The notes beneath the pieces are model-generated. The model saw only the letters and a program-made list of their open reading frames with translations. It was not told the origin of the DNA and ran no database searches. DNA of 64,000 nucleotides from Callorhinus ursinus (Eukaryota > Chordata > Mammalia > Carnivora > Otariidae): contig NW_020312828.1 in the NCBI RefSeq assembly GCF_003265705.1, positions 60,266,212 through 60,330,211 of the forward strand, written 5' to 3'. The stretch's first letter is position 1, and each line of letters opens with the position of its first letter. Shown here piece after piece: positions 32,691 to 43,905 of this stretch. Position numbers and translations under genes: made by a program.

Positions 32691-35600
32691 CTTATCTTTT
32701 TTCCACCCTTCACCAATCTGTGTGGATCACCAATCCACTCTTTTGCTAGCTACTCCCTGCATGTCTCATCACTGCCAAACCTCTTTCCTAGTTCTGAGCC
32801 GTCTACTCACTGGTGAGAGTGGTGGCTGACCTGTTTTCAACTGCCTGGGACTCAGGAGAAGAGCCAGGGAGCTGTGGCTGGAGCTCATCTCTGGCTTTGA
32901 GACCTAAAGGAAGCTATCATCTGCAAGCTCCAAGTTGTGGTGAGCCTTGTTCATGCTAGGATCATCTTCTGTCTTCACCACAATTCTAGGCTTGCACATT
33001 ATAATACAAGAGTGATAGTGAAACTGCCATGTCCTCTCCCACACTCCCTAACTGAGGGCAATCCAATTTGTTTCCCATAATGAAGCTGCACCATTACCTA
33101 CTGGCTTTACTCTGTAGAAAAGTAATTTCCTTCTGCCAGATCCCTATCATTCAGAGGATTTTTAAAGATGCACTAGTAATGTGTGGGAAAACACTCAACC
33201 TAAGTATTTTTTCTTCTTATAATCATTTCTTAGGGCAAAGTGCAGCAGGCAAAACATCTGTGCAGAGGAGAAACTCACCCATATGAAGAAACTGCTCCTT
33301 GAAGTTTCAGAGGCCAGGGAAGGAGTGGTGCAGGGCAACTAGTCATGTCAGTACCGTGGACAGGCAAGTGCCCATCTCCCAGACCCCCCTCCACTGCCAG
33401 TCTGACCAGGGCCCCTGACCACATGACTCTAAAACTGGACAAGGATTGATCCAAACTACAGTGGGGCTCTGAAGATGGCTAATTCCTAAGCCTTGCTTAA
33501 TCAGGAATCCCTCACAAACCTAAGTTTCTAGAATAGTCCTCCCCACGCCCCAGTGCTCACAAATATTGATTAGGTGTCCCTGAGTTCATAACCCTTTAAT
33601 CCTCAAAAAATAGTGATTTCTCCCCACATGGAGAAAAACTTTACTTCAGACTTCTCAAGTATCATGTTGATCATAATCTATTCATATTATTTAACAGACA
33701 TGTTATAAAGAAATCAGAATTAAAGTTGCCATTTATCACCTAAGGTAGAATTATTCTAGTTAATATTTGTGGTATGATTGATAGTTCTAATAATGCTTGT
33801 TTCATTGGTCACCCTTTGGACTGAAGAAGAGATTTTTGTCAAAAACCGTTGATGAAGTTGGTGATTTTAAAATAAGGTAACATTTATAAGAAAGAGAAAG
33901 ATTAAATCATGAGTAAAACCCTTCAAGTTTTTTTTTTTTACTGTTTAAATGGAAACTATTTTGTGAAGATTAGAAAAATAACTATTTCAGTAAAATCAGT
34001 AATGAGTAATATATCAAATGAAAGTTTCTTCACTTTATAGAGAAGTCACAAAAGCTGCTCCATCAGATAACTGCCAAATTCCTCCCCGACTTTCCCAAAG
34101 TTAACACACTATAACCTGCCAGGTATTTCAAAACTGTAAACTGAGGAACTAAAGGGACTATTTCTATCTTTTATGTATCTGTCCCTTGGGCTCCCTTCTT
34201 CACTAAGGCATGATTGTTTTGGTCATCCTGAACACATTTTTCAATGTTTTTTAACCCAAAGAGATAACTAGCTGCTTTTGCACAGATTTGTTCAAGAATA
34301 AACATTATCTGGCATTGCAATACTGCTCTTATAGGGTATTATGCATACTACTACTTGCCAGAATGAAGTTTCAGTTATTACACGTACATTTCTAGATATA
34401 CACATATGTGTGTCTATATACAGACAAGTAGAATTTTATATAGAGAGACTCTGTGTATATGAAAATGAGACCTTTATTTGCTTGTGTAATATGCCAAAAT
34501 ATTAAAATTAGGTAATTCAGCCAAGTTCCTCATGGTTTTGCTTGAAAATACCTTTTAAAATTCATGTAAAGTTGATTCACTTTCTTGAGTCTTTCAAAAG
34601 AATCATGGGCCAATCTCAGTTTCACAAATAATCTATTTGATCCTTAAGAATACAGGGGAAAAAAGAGGAAGAGGAGGAAGGGATGGGGTAGAGGAAAAGA
34701 GAAAAGGGGCAAGGAGGGGAGGAAAATGAGCCACAGAAGAAAGAAGCAGCAGAAACTAATCGGTGCCAATTTACAGTAGAAGGAAATCACTCCTTAACAG
34801 TCATGATTCTCCTCTTTGATCAGAGAAGTGGAGACAAGATTTTTCTGGTTCCCTAAAATTCTCCCAACTTCCTAAGACAAACTTTTGTCAAAGGAACTGA
34901 TGCCTTTTATTAAAAGTCTTGAAAATGAGACTAGATGGATTAAGTCCCCAGAAAAGTCGTTCATCCCCCAAATCACCCCTTGAAAACTTCCCTGGCCTCT
35001 TTCCTCTCATCTTTCCTCTCCAGACTTTTCATCACACACCTTCACTTGGTTTCCCATCTTAGCCGATGTCATTGCTTATGTATATGTTACTCCAATGAGA
35101 CTAAGAGTAACAATCCTACAGTAAAATCTGGGTCAGGCCAGCTTTATAAAAGGACTTAAAACAGTGTCTACCTCCTTGCAGGAGCTAAATGTATGCCTAC
35201 TGCTTTAAGAAATTCCTACTGGAAGAAAACTTGAACTAGAGATGACATCTATGTCTTCAGATGGCACGGTTCACTGCCACCATCCATTGCCCTTAGCAGC
35301 TGCAATCCTAGGACACTGAAAGGCGTGCCAAGGGTTGGTCATCATTTCAATGCTGACTAACACATTTTCAGAAGACTAGAAACTGCCCTATTATTTAATT
35401 GCAACATCTTTCCTCATTCCAGTATCTCCCTAAGTTTGATTTTACCTGCCCCAAATAAATTACACCAGGAAAGAGCCTTGTCATGAGATCAACTTGTAGA
35501 GTAAAAAACTATCACAAGAGAGTGCAACGTACAGAGGGCATCCATCTGCCCACTCTTTCATTCCATTGATTATTCTTCTATTTGTTCATTTCTTTGTTTC

Positions 35601-36204
35601 TTCATTTGTTTTTCTAATAATCAGATACATAGAATTGCACTAATCCTAATCTTCAGTTCACACATGGTCACTGTCCTTGTTTCATGCAAGGCTCTACTTC
35701 ATTTTCTTTTATTGTTGGTTTATTCTAACAATGCACAAATTCCCTTGATCCCAACGCCCAACTACAGAACCAGAATATTGACAATGATTTACATCTAAGT
35801 AATCCCTCTCTATTTTGTTCCCCTTCTCTCCCATATGAGGAAATCACTATGCAGAATTTATTATCCTCATGTTTTTTTTAGTTTTATCTCAATTTATGTA
35901 CTTGAAACAATACCTTCATTGTTATCTATTCAAAAAGTACTTCTATCCATGTTTCCACGTCATAAAATAGCAATGATTTTCTTTTATAGAGATACTTAGG
36001 AGCTTTGGTCAACATACACATGGTACATAGGCATGGTTCAGCAATCTCTGGGGGAAGGTTTCAGGCCTGGGGAGGACAAAACCACTCTGCACTTTGGCTG
36101 GTCCCTTGTCCCCGTGCCACAGCCTCACGCATCCAGGAGCATGGTGGGAGCCAGCATCTCTCGCAAAAACTACACTTCCCTCTGCTTTGTCATTGGCTGA
36201 TCCT
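32691..36204. other. Long non-coding stretch, few or no repeats
   Basis: No exon or confident dispersed repeat in about 3.5 kb. It includes the polypurine tract at 34654-34729 and AT-rich DNA (33600-34600). 36010-36205 is more GC-rich, with 'cattggctgatcc' (inverted CCAAT) next to 'aactacacttccc'. Frames here lack domains. Confidence 0.4.
34654..34729. repeat. Polypurine (G/A-rich) tract
   Basis: About 76 bp that is almost entirely purine on the plus strand, with only a few interruptions (T at 34684 and 34689, C at 34710). Confidence 0.85.
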
Positions 36205-36214
36205 CTCAGATGAG

Positions 36215-36332
36215 TTTTTTTTTTTTTAAGTTTATTTATTTAAGTAATCTCTGTACCCCACATGGGGCTCAAACTCACAACCCCAAGATCAAGAGCTGCA
36301 TGTTCTTCTGACTGAGCTGGCCGGGCACCCCT
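36215..36332 (-). mobile_element. CAN-SINE, short or older subfamily
   Basis: Plus-strand reading gives a poly-T, 'aagtttatttatttaagtaa', 'cccacatggggctcaaactc', 'aaccccaagatcaagagctg' and 'actgagctggccgggcaccc', the reverse complement of a tRNA-Lys-derived carnivore SINE without the CT-rich block. At 118 bp it is shorter than the other copies. The flanks 'ctctcagatgag' and 'cctcagggggag' may be a decayed TSD. Confidence 0.88.
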
Positions 36333-36849
36333 CAGGGGGAGTAGTATTAATAAGGGCTAAATAAACATATTTGCCATGCAAATGCCTGGTCCATAGTATC
36401 ATACTCAGTGGATATTACTTCCTCGCCTGGCACCTTTTTATATGACTGCTCTAGAAAGGTGACTCCATATGTGCTAGTATTTAATCTTAGAATTTAAAAA
36501 GATGATAACTCATCACCCACAAAAGCAGAAGTGTTCCAAATGATATAAACAAATGCTCAAATAAGGAACAATCCACTATGGAGCTGTCAGTGATACCACA
36601 CCACTCTTCAGCCTGTTTCTTTTCTTCTTGGACACTGTCAGCTCAGTCCTGGCCAGGCTCTGGTGGCCATCTCAGGCTCCAATGGCTAGGGTCCCTGTCC
36701 TGTCTTGTCTTTCTCCCTGTCTGTGGTTCTACTTGGATAAATAGTATCTGAGAGTTGTAGCAAGAGGCAAGAGCTGATTGGAGTCCAAACCATATGAACA
36801 ATATTGTTCTCCCCCGTATTTGAATCTCACTTTACAACTTTCCAGTGTC
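36333..36849. other. Non-coding unique stretch
   Basis: 'gcaaatgcctggtccatagt' near 36379 hints at a MIR/L2 tail but is too short to call. Nothing else recognised. Confidence 0.4.
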
Positions 36850-37015
36850 TTTCATAAACAGTACATTATTTGAAGTTCACAAAAGGCTTCGTGACACGTG
36901 GATATGTAAAATGTCAGGCATTTTATAAAAAGCAAAACTGCAGCTCAGATCAGTGAAGACATTTGACCACGGTCACATGTTGACAGGAATAGGTGGGATC
37001 TAGACTTTCAGACTC
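36850..37015 (-). mobile_element. MIR SINE, antisense
   Basis: 'aaaatgtcaggcattttata', 'gaccacggtcacatgttgac' and 'gggatctagactttcagact' fit antisense MIR. Confidence 0.65.
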
Positions 37016-38259
37016 CTGTAGAAACCCTTTCCCTTCTGCCCTGTCCTCCACCTGCCCCAAGCCCACACCAACAAACCACTGATAGTCATCAACCTACAGC
37101 CTTTTCATGGAGCCTTCCTTGTTCAGCTATTGTTCTCACAACATTTACAAGAGAAAAGCTACAGGGCAAAACAATCTTTGAAAAACTCTCTCGGTTTATT
37201 TGCAATTTCAATCCTGGCTCTTTTACATCAAGTTATGTAAAGGCATCTTAAAGACATGCCGCTAAATTTATTCCTAAATGTCTTTGTAGGCACTTTCTTT
37301 AAAATAGAACACTTCTTTACATCATCCTTAATTATGTCAGTCTTCCCATTGTCACCTTTATTATTTGAAAGCTCCTCCTCAAAGTGATGGTAACGAACAG
37401 TCCTGAGAGACAGTTTAAAGTCATCTATTCCTCTAGAACCAAAGGAAATCAAATTTATTCTATTAATCCAGCCTGTGGGGGTCAATGGAGTCCCTTCATT
37501 CATCTTATCACAACTGGAAAGACTCACGATGCGGTCCCAATGCGCAGACAACAAAACCACTTTCTCAGCTTCATCCGGCCCTGATCCTTCTCCCCACCAC
37601 TGTCATTCTTTGGTTCATAGTCTTTCACCAGGAACAGTAGTCCTTAATTATTCTCCACAATTCATAACTAATCACTGGCGTTGTACAAAGGAATGAAATA
37701 TAAAGATTCATTTGGAAAACACGGGATATTATGAACCATTATATTTCATCATCAGCATTCTGGATTGATTTCACTTGGGTTTCCATTTTTAATACTAGCT
37801 TTGCATGTATGGGAGGCATAAAAAACTGCCATTAAATGCAGCATTAATCTGCACTTGCTAAGTGCACAACCCACTCACAGCGGACCCAATCTAGGGCATT
37901 ACCTGGGTCCACTGACAATCAGCTACGTGTCCTTCTGGCCTCTGCAGGTTGTGGAAGCCCCCACAAGGCACCTGCACTCTCCCAGCATCTGTGAAACTGT
38001 CCTGGATTCCCCAGGGCTCCTGAGGCTCATGTGGGCCTAAGTAAATGGGGCAGGAGGGTGTGCCAAGCAGCCGGTTTTTATTCCGGCATTTGCCAGAGGG
38101 GAAATTGCTAAAATGTTTTAAGGCCCCCTCAGGAGAATAAAAATGTCACACTGCCTTTAGCTTTTATCCCTCAGCTAAAATCAATGTTTTCTAAAAGAGA
38201 GAAGCTTTTAATACTCTTTTAAGAGTACTGCTTCAGATCCAGCTTATATTAATTAAGCA
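37016..38259. other. Repeat-free non-coding block (about 1.2 kb)
   Basis: No dispersed repeat or exon recognised. AT-rich, with homeodomain-like motifs in 37700-38250 ('ctgccattaaatgcagcatt', 'cttatattaattaagcac'). The 110-codon minus-strand frame (37228-37560) has no domain. Confidence 0.4.
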
Positions 38260-38400
38260 CATACTTTTGGCAAGAGTTTTAAATAACTTCATTCCCATAA
38301 CAATCAGTTATTCATCTTCTTCACCTCACATTTGTAGAAACTGAGCCTGAGGTACTAACTGGCTCCTGAAGGTCACACAGCCAAAGGGGCAGAAGCAGCT
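38260..38400 (-). mobile_element. MIR SINE, antisense
   Basis: 'tttgtagaaactgagcctga', 'gaaggtcacacagccaaag' and 'aacttcattcccataacaat' match antisense MIR. Confidence 0.75.
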
Positions 38401-38536
38401 GGCTCGTGGAAGTCTGTTCGATGTCCCATCCTATGTGATTGAGTCTCCCCATACTCTGCTCATACATCTACAGAGGGAGGGGAGTTAGGCTAAAATGAAA
38501 TATGCTATGGTTGAGTCCTATATGGAACTGTCATGA

Positions 38537-38845
38537 TTCACTTACTCATTCTTTCAACGAATATTAATTGAGAAACTACTGTGCGCTAGGTCCTCTTTTA
38601 GGTGCCAAAGATACAGCTGAGATTTAAAGAGACAAAACTCCCTGCCCTCAAAAAGTTCACACTTACTGTTGGTCACAGGCAACAAACAAGATGCAAAAAG
38701 TCAAATGTAGAGCATGTTAGTGAGCACTAAGTACTAAGGAGAAAACATAAATCAGGGAAGAGAGATGAAATGCCACAAGTTGGAAGCAGTGGTAATTTCC
38801 AGCAGCATAACCGGGAAGGCCTCCCTGAGAAGGAAACTTTTAATA
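38537..38845 (-). mobile_element. L2 LINE 3' end, antisense
   Basis: 'ctcattctttcaacgaatat', 'actgtgcgctaggtcctctt', 'aaactccctgccctcaaaaa' and 'aaggcctccctgagaaggaa' give the L2 terminus in reverse. The plus-strand frame 38770-39135 begins inside it and is not a gene. Confidence 0.88.
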
Positions 38846-39120
38846 TATTTTTTTGGTATTTCAGTTGCATTCAATTATTTCATTGGTATTTGCCTTTCAG
38901 GATTGTTGTAAGGAATCCCATCATTTCATTCCTGAGATACATTGTAAGAATCAACTTGATAATATTGATCAACTGTCCAATTATTTGTATATTAGTTTTG
39001 CCCCAGCTGGTGACTTATGACACATCTAAGGACCAAAAATCTTGGTTGTGGTTTGGAGAGTTCTTGGCCATTGTAGAGAACACCAAGCAGACAAACATGA
39101 GTGTATGTCTCACCCTTTCT

Positions 39121-39314
39121 TTTTTTTTTTTTTAAGATTTTATTTATTTATTTGACAGAGACAGACACAGCGAGAGCAGGAACACAAGCAGCGGGAGTGG
39201 GAGAGGGAGAGGGAGAAGCAGGCCTCGAGCCCGATGCGGGACTGGATCCCAGGACCCTGGGATCATGACCTGAGCTGAAGGCAGACGCCCAATGACTGAG
39301 TCACCCCGGCGCCC
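39121..39314 (-). mobile_element. CAN-SINE, young copy with perfect TSD
   Basis: Plus-strand reading gives poly-T, 'aagattttatttatttattt', a GA-rich block, 'gggatcatgacctgagctga' and 'gactgagtcaccccggcgcc'. It is flanked by an identical 15-bp TSD 'tgtctcaccctttct' at 39106-39120 and 39315-39329. The 79-codon minus-strand frame across it is a translation of the SINE. Confidence 0.98.
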
Positions 39315-39329
39315 TGTCTCACCCTTTCT

Positions 39330-40594
39330 GCAGTCATATTCTGATGGCTCTATGACCAGCTTGTAACTTTTAGCATGTGACACAACTTCTCAGTGCATTG
39401 GAAAATTCTGTAAGATAGAGATGTTGTGGGTGCTCGCCACATAGGACTGCTATGAGGGTTCCATGAGAGCAATCCCTGACAAGTCTGCACTCAGATGGGA
39501 ATCTGCTATGTCACCTCTACATGTAATGTACATGTACAAGTGTTAGTTAATGTAAGAGACATTACTCTTGATGACATATTCACTAAAAACAAAGAATAAA
39601 GATACCCATACAACCCTATTGCTTTCAAAGAACATTGATGTGAGTATGGATCTGGTGTGGCAAATATCCCACACTAAGGAAATGTTTTTAATTTAAGGTG
39701 TGAATATAAAATAAAAAGGCAGCATTTCTTTAAAAAGAGTCTTGAAGGCAATGCCATAAGCATCTTGAAGCATAATTGACCTCAGATGAGGATGCTGAAA
39801 AATAACATGCATTGGGACACAGGTACAACTGTGGAGGTGATTATTTTTCATTAGTTTAAAAAAAGAGAGAGAGAGAGAGAACCCATCAGCAGTAGGGACT
39901 GCATATGGCCATCATCTGTATCTCCCTGGTCACCAGAGCAGTGCTCACCAGACATGCATGAGGAGACCCAGGAAGTGTCTGATGACAGCCAGGATCTGAG
40001 CACGGCGAGCCAAAGCTTAGCTGTAGGTCTGTGGTTGCAAGTTCTGTTCCAGACTGCCCCAGGGGTTCCCAGGGATGCCTTGGGGACTATAACCGGCCAA
40101 GGCCCTGAGCGCAGTCCTCCAGAATCCTGCCTGGGCTCTGACTCTCCCTGCACCTCCATTTCCATTGATTTTATATACCGCAACCCAAGTCAGAATTTAT
40201 TATTTTTTTAAAGTCCTACTGCTTTAAAAAAAAAAAAAAAGTCTGAAACCTCTGAAAACCATTATTTTATAACGAGCACGTGGTTTCCATACTGTCATGC
40301 TTTCAGGATCCAGCCCGGTTCCTGCATCATGATAGTTATTCCAAGACTATTTGCTAAGTGGCTGGATTACACTGGAAAACTGGGAGGAGCACCCAAACAC
40401 AGCTAATGCAGAAATCCGCTCCATCCAACCAGAACTGGTACAAGCAGCTCTGGATTTAAATATTGTACTGAAATAGATAAGATGGCTGAGGATAACGGTT
40501 TAGCAGATTTCGTTTATTTTTTTTAAATTACCGAATCCACTCAGAATTTTAAGATGAGAGAGGCAAGGTAACAGCAGATGAACAGATAATTAGT
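39330..40594. other. Non-coding stretch
   Basis: No exon or confident dispersed repeat. A short (GA)n lies at 39864-39880 and an A15 at about 40226-40240. Overlapping frames at 39851-40211 have no domains. Confidence 0.4.
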
Positions 40595-40826
40595 TAAGAG
40601 AGGAGAGAGAAGTAAGACTCTATAGTCTGCCAACTCTGGCCTGAAATTCCTTATTAGCTGTGCAACATTGGACAAGTGACTTAATCTTGCTAAGCCTCAG
40701 TCCAGTTATAAAATGGGGACCATATTTATGTTTTCTTGGGGTATTGTGTGGATAAAATAAAGTACTCCACAGAAGGTTCCTGGTACAATTTGAAGTACAT
40801 AGAGAGCATTCAGTAAATGTTAGCTG

Positions 40827-40829
<3 letters not shown>
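40595..40829 (+). mobile_element. MIR SINE, near full length
   Basis: 'agctgtgcaacattggacaa', 'cttgctaagcctcagtccag', 'ttataaaatggggaccatat' and 'gcattcagtaaatgttagct' are in MIR order. Its 3' end runs straight into a (CA)n tract. Confidence 0.9.
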
Positions 40830-40862
<33 letters not shown>

Positions 40863-40960
40863 CTATATACACATACATGCTATATATACATACAGCATAT
40901 GAATATACATATATACTATGTATGTACACACTAAGTGGATATATGTATGTATATATGTTT
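40830..40960. repeat. (CA)n plus AT/TATG-rich low-complexity tract
   Basis: 31 bp of uninterrupted CA (40830-40860) is followed by about 100 bp of imperfect 'tatatacatac'-type repeats. The 157-codon plus-strand frame 40817-41290 is built from this and the CA-rich tract at 41120 and is not a gene. Confidence 0.9.
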
Positions 40961-41119
40961 ATTAACATTTTTAAACTGAGATATAAAAAATCATATAATC
41001 CTGTGATTTTACCTTGTGTTTATTGGCAGCAGAACCCCTTGTTCAAATACATGGGAAAATCCCAAAGTATGGGTTCTCTGGCTAAATTAAAAGGTTGGAA
41101 AGCCCATTTCCCCTCACCT

Positions 41120-41229
41120 ACACACATGTGCATGTGCCCACACATGCATACATGCATGCGCACACACATGAATGCACGCACATGCACACACACACATGCA
41201 CACACACACATGAATGCATGCACACACTA
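41120..41229. repeat. Imperfect CA/ATGCA-rich tract
   Basis: About 110 bp of CACA interspersed with 'catgcatgcgcac', 'catgaatgcacgcac' and 'catgaatgcatgcac' units. The unit spacing is irregular, so it is low-complexity rather than a true minisatellite. Confidence 0.85.
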
Positions 41230-41404
41230 TGCTAGCCCAACAAGCACCCTATGTCTTCATTTCTCTTACAATCACCCAGCAAGACTCTAAGGCTCTTTGG
41301 AAAAGATTTAACCATTAAGAAAGTCTAATTCTCTCACAGGTCAACAGCATAAACAGGCCCAGAATAATGAAGGTATTTGTCTGATGTGTATGGAATATCC
41401 AAAA

Positions 41405-41521
41405 AGAATAGCCAGTATTTATTGAGTACTAACTATGCATCAGGTACCATGCTGAGCAGTTTATCTACATTACCCTCATCTTCTCAACAGCCTCCTGAAT
41501 TAAGTATTATCATCATCACCA

Positions 41522-41561
<40 letters not shown>

Positions 41562-41650
41562 TAAATAAGTTGGCCGAAGTCTAGATGCTAGTAAGAGCCT
41601 GGATTTAAACCAGGTTTATATGATTCCAAAGCCTTAGCTCTATTACCTTC
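41405..41650 (-). mobile_element. MIR SINE, antisense, with internal (CA)n expansion
   Basis: 'agtatttattgagtactaac', 'gcatcaggtaccatgctgag' and 'tttatctacattaccctcat' precede a CA tract (41523-41560); 'agttggccgaagtctagatg' and 'gcctggatttaaaccaggtt' follow it. Both halves are in antisense MIR order, so the microsatellite grew inside the element. Confidence 0.85.
41523..41560. repeat. (CA)n microsatellite inside MIR
   Basis: 38 bp of uninterrupted CA. Confidence 0.97.
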
Positions 41651-42479
41651 TGATTTGTAACCCAGGCAACCTGATTCCCCATTTCATCAACTGCGGCCCT
41701 GCCCTCAGATTGTTCCAGAGCCCCTAAATGATGTACTTCTTTTCCTTTCAAAATATGATACTCCATCTCTGATTCATAAAAGACTCAAGGCACATTTTCC
41801 AGAGGTCTGATGTCCCCGCCAGGGAATTTAAGCTATGTCTACACAACAGTACTGTTGGAGTCAACTTGATCAGCCTTTGTTAAGCATGATGTTAAAAAAA
41901 TTTGGTTTTGGAGAAGATGAAGCGACAAAAGGGCTGCCTGAGGTTTTCAGCTTTCTCCTGGCCATTTTGGTTTTGTTTCAGAACAGCTCCCTCTGGAAGA
42001 GCCAACAGCACAACACCCCCACCTCCCGCCGCCACCCCCCCCTGCCCCCACCCAACCCCTCCAACTTGCAGAGAGCACTTCTGTGATCAAATTCTCAGTG
42101 AGCAGCCCTGGCAGCAGTCTTGAAGATGGAGTCATCTGGTAGATTTCTGTGCATGCTCCCTTCCTGTGAGCCCCAGTAAAATAGGCATTTCTACCATACT
42201 TAAAATTCATTACTGATCATGGCAGCCAGCCCCAGCATAAGCGATTTTAAAGCAGGAGTACCACTGCGATATTGGGTTATCCTGAATGAATGAGTAACAC
42301 TGCTGGCAATGTGTTTCCTTGACCCTTTGTGTTTCATAACTCTCGCAGGCAGCTATGACAACTAAACATTTCAGTCATTCATGTATTAGGAATTTTTAAG
42401 CACTTCCTCTCTGCCCGGCACCAAGCAAGAAACTGAATATTAATTTTTTAAATAAAAATATCTTTCTTACTTGAGTGTC
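41651..42479. other. Non-coding stretch with a C-rich tract
   Basis: No gene or repeat recognised. A C-rich low-complexity run lies at about 42017-42062, and overlapping Pro/Gly-rich frames are artefacts of it. Confidence 0.4.
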
Positions 42480-42665
42480 TTCCAGGGTCCAGGTCCTATG
42501 CTAAGTGCTTTTCGGACATCGTTTCATTTAACTCTCAAAACAGGGAGCTTGAAACTGTTATTACCCCTGGCTTACAGATGAGGAAACAGAGACTTACCAA
42601 GTTAACTCATTTGCTCCGAGTCCCATAGCCACATAGTAATGGAGCTGGGAAACTTTGAGTCAGAA
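42480..42665 (-). mobile_element. MIR SINE, antisense
   Basis: 'cctatgctaagtgcttttcg', 'ttacagatgaggaaacagag' and 'acatagtaatggagctggga' are in antisense MIR order. Confidence 0.92.
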
Positions 42666-42779
42666 TGGGTTTTCTGGTGTTCACTGAATGACCACAGTGA
42701 CAGACACATCAACAGGGATTTTCTGAGATATGGATAGAGATTTTGTCCTCCAAGAAGCTTTCAGCTTAATCGTGTAGAG

Positions 42780-43004
42780 CGGTGGTTCTCAAATGGGGAG
42801 ATTTTGACTCCAAAGGGACATTCAGCAATGTCTAAAACCAATTTTTATTTTCACAATTGGGGTAGCGGGAGATGCTACTTGCATCTGTTAAGTTGAATCC
42901 AGAGACGCTAGTAAACATCCTACAATACAGAGGGCGCCCCCTGCCCCCGCAACAAAGACTTACCTGCTGCAAAATGTCAATAGTGCTAATGTTGAGAAAC
43001 ACGG
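42780..43004 (+). mobile_element. MER20 DNA transposon (hAT-Charlie)
   Basis: 'ggtggttctcaaatggggag', 'acattcagcaatgtctaaaa', 'gtaaacatcctacaatacag' and 'aaaatgtcaatagtgctaat' reproduce MER20, ending at terminal 'gttgagaaacacgg'. Relative to the family, it has extra G/C-rich bases at about 42931-42950, annotated separately. Frames on both strands here are spurious. Confidence 0.92.
42931..42950 (-). promoter_or_regulatory. CTCF-like core motif in MER20
   Basis: The minus strand reads 'gcagggggcgcc', which matches the AGGGGGCGCC core of the CTCF motif; the flanking upstream half is only partly matched. It sits in the part of this MER20 that departs from the family consensus. Binding is not demonstrated. 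Confidence 0.3.
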
Positions 43005-43139
43005 ACATAGATAAGACAACCCATAGAAAACTAAAATCAAAATCAATAATATACAATTATGTTAAGTCACTGAAGGGAATAAAAAGGTTGGATTGTAGAG
43101 AATGGTTCAAAGAGAAAAGCTTTGGAGTGCAAGGTCTAT

Positions 43140-43310
43140 AATACAAGCTTTGGCATTGGACAAACCCATATTTAATCCCAAGTCTGCCCTTAACAAATCA
43201 CATAACTGGGCAGAGTTTCAATGTCCTCATCTTTAAATGGAAATAAAAGTACTAACCTTACAGGAATATTATAACAACTAAGATGAAGCATTGTCCCTGC
43301 TACTGTAAAA
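43140..43310 (+). mobile_element. MIR SINE
   Basis: 'ctttggcattggacaaaccc', 'tttcaatgtcctcatcttta' and 'ggaaataaaagtactaacct' are in MIR order. Confidence 0.78.
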
Positions 43311-43557
43311 GCAATAACCGTTCTGAAAGATTTTACTTTTCAAAGTTACAGATAATGTTGAAGTGCCTAAAATTGTTGGACTGGGCTTACTATAACGTGG
43401 TTATTTCAACTCTTTTAATGACATAACAAGTCGCTATGTCATCTCTCAAGCTGGTTGTTGCACAAACTGTTACATTGCTGGATGAATCCAGAATAAGAGT
43501 CAAGATTCCGGCTCTCTCACCAATGCTTTTGGCTCCTTCATGTCCTTGGTAGATAAC

Positions 43558-43900
43558 TGCTCTAGACTGGATGTCTAGATGCTTGGTCCTTCCACCCCAG
43601 ATTCATTTCTTAAGACCCAATTCTCTACGGGATAGCATTTAGAGGTGGGGAGGTGATTAGGTCATGAAGGTGGAGCCCTCATGAATGGGATTGGTGCCCT
43701 TATAAAAGAGCCCCTAGAGCTCCCTTACCGCCTTTCACCATGTGAGGGTATAGTGAGAAGACAGCCCTCTGTGAGCCAGCAAGCAGGTCTTCGCCAGACA
43801 CTGAATGTGCTGGTGCCTTGCTCTTGACTTTCTAGCCTCCAGAGCTATGAGAAATAAATGCTTGCTATTGATGAGCCACCCAGCCACACAAACTAAGACA
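43558..43900 (+). mobile_element. MST/MLT1-type solo LTR (ERVL-MaLR)
   Basis: Contains 'gaggtgattaggtcatgaag', 'gtggagccctcatgaatggg', 'cccttataaaagagcccct', 'caccatgtgagggtatagtg', 'ctccagagctatgagaaata' and ends 'aactaagaca'. Possible 5-bp TSD 'ataac' (43553-43557) and 'ctaac' (43901-43905). No internal region is present. A TATA-like 'tataaaag' and a poly(A) signal 'aataaa' are retained. Confidence 0.93.
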
Positions 43901-43905
43901 CTAAC

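Noticed and set aside
41120..41229. Minisatellite or CRISPR-like repeat array
   Set aside because: Units are irregular CA/ATGCA combinations without fixed repeat-spacer length; simple low-complexity DNA in a mammalian genome.
40817..41290. 157-codon plus-strand frame rich in Thr-His
   Set aside because: Generated by CA-rich microsatellite and low-complexity DNA, which lacks stop codons in this frame.
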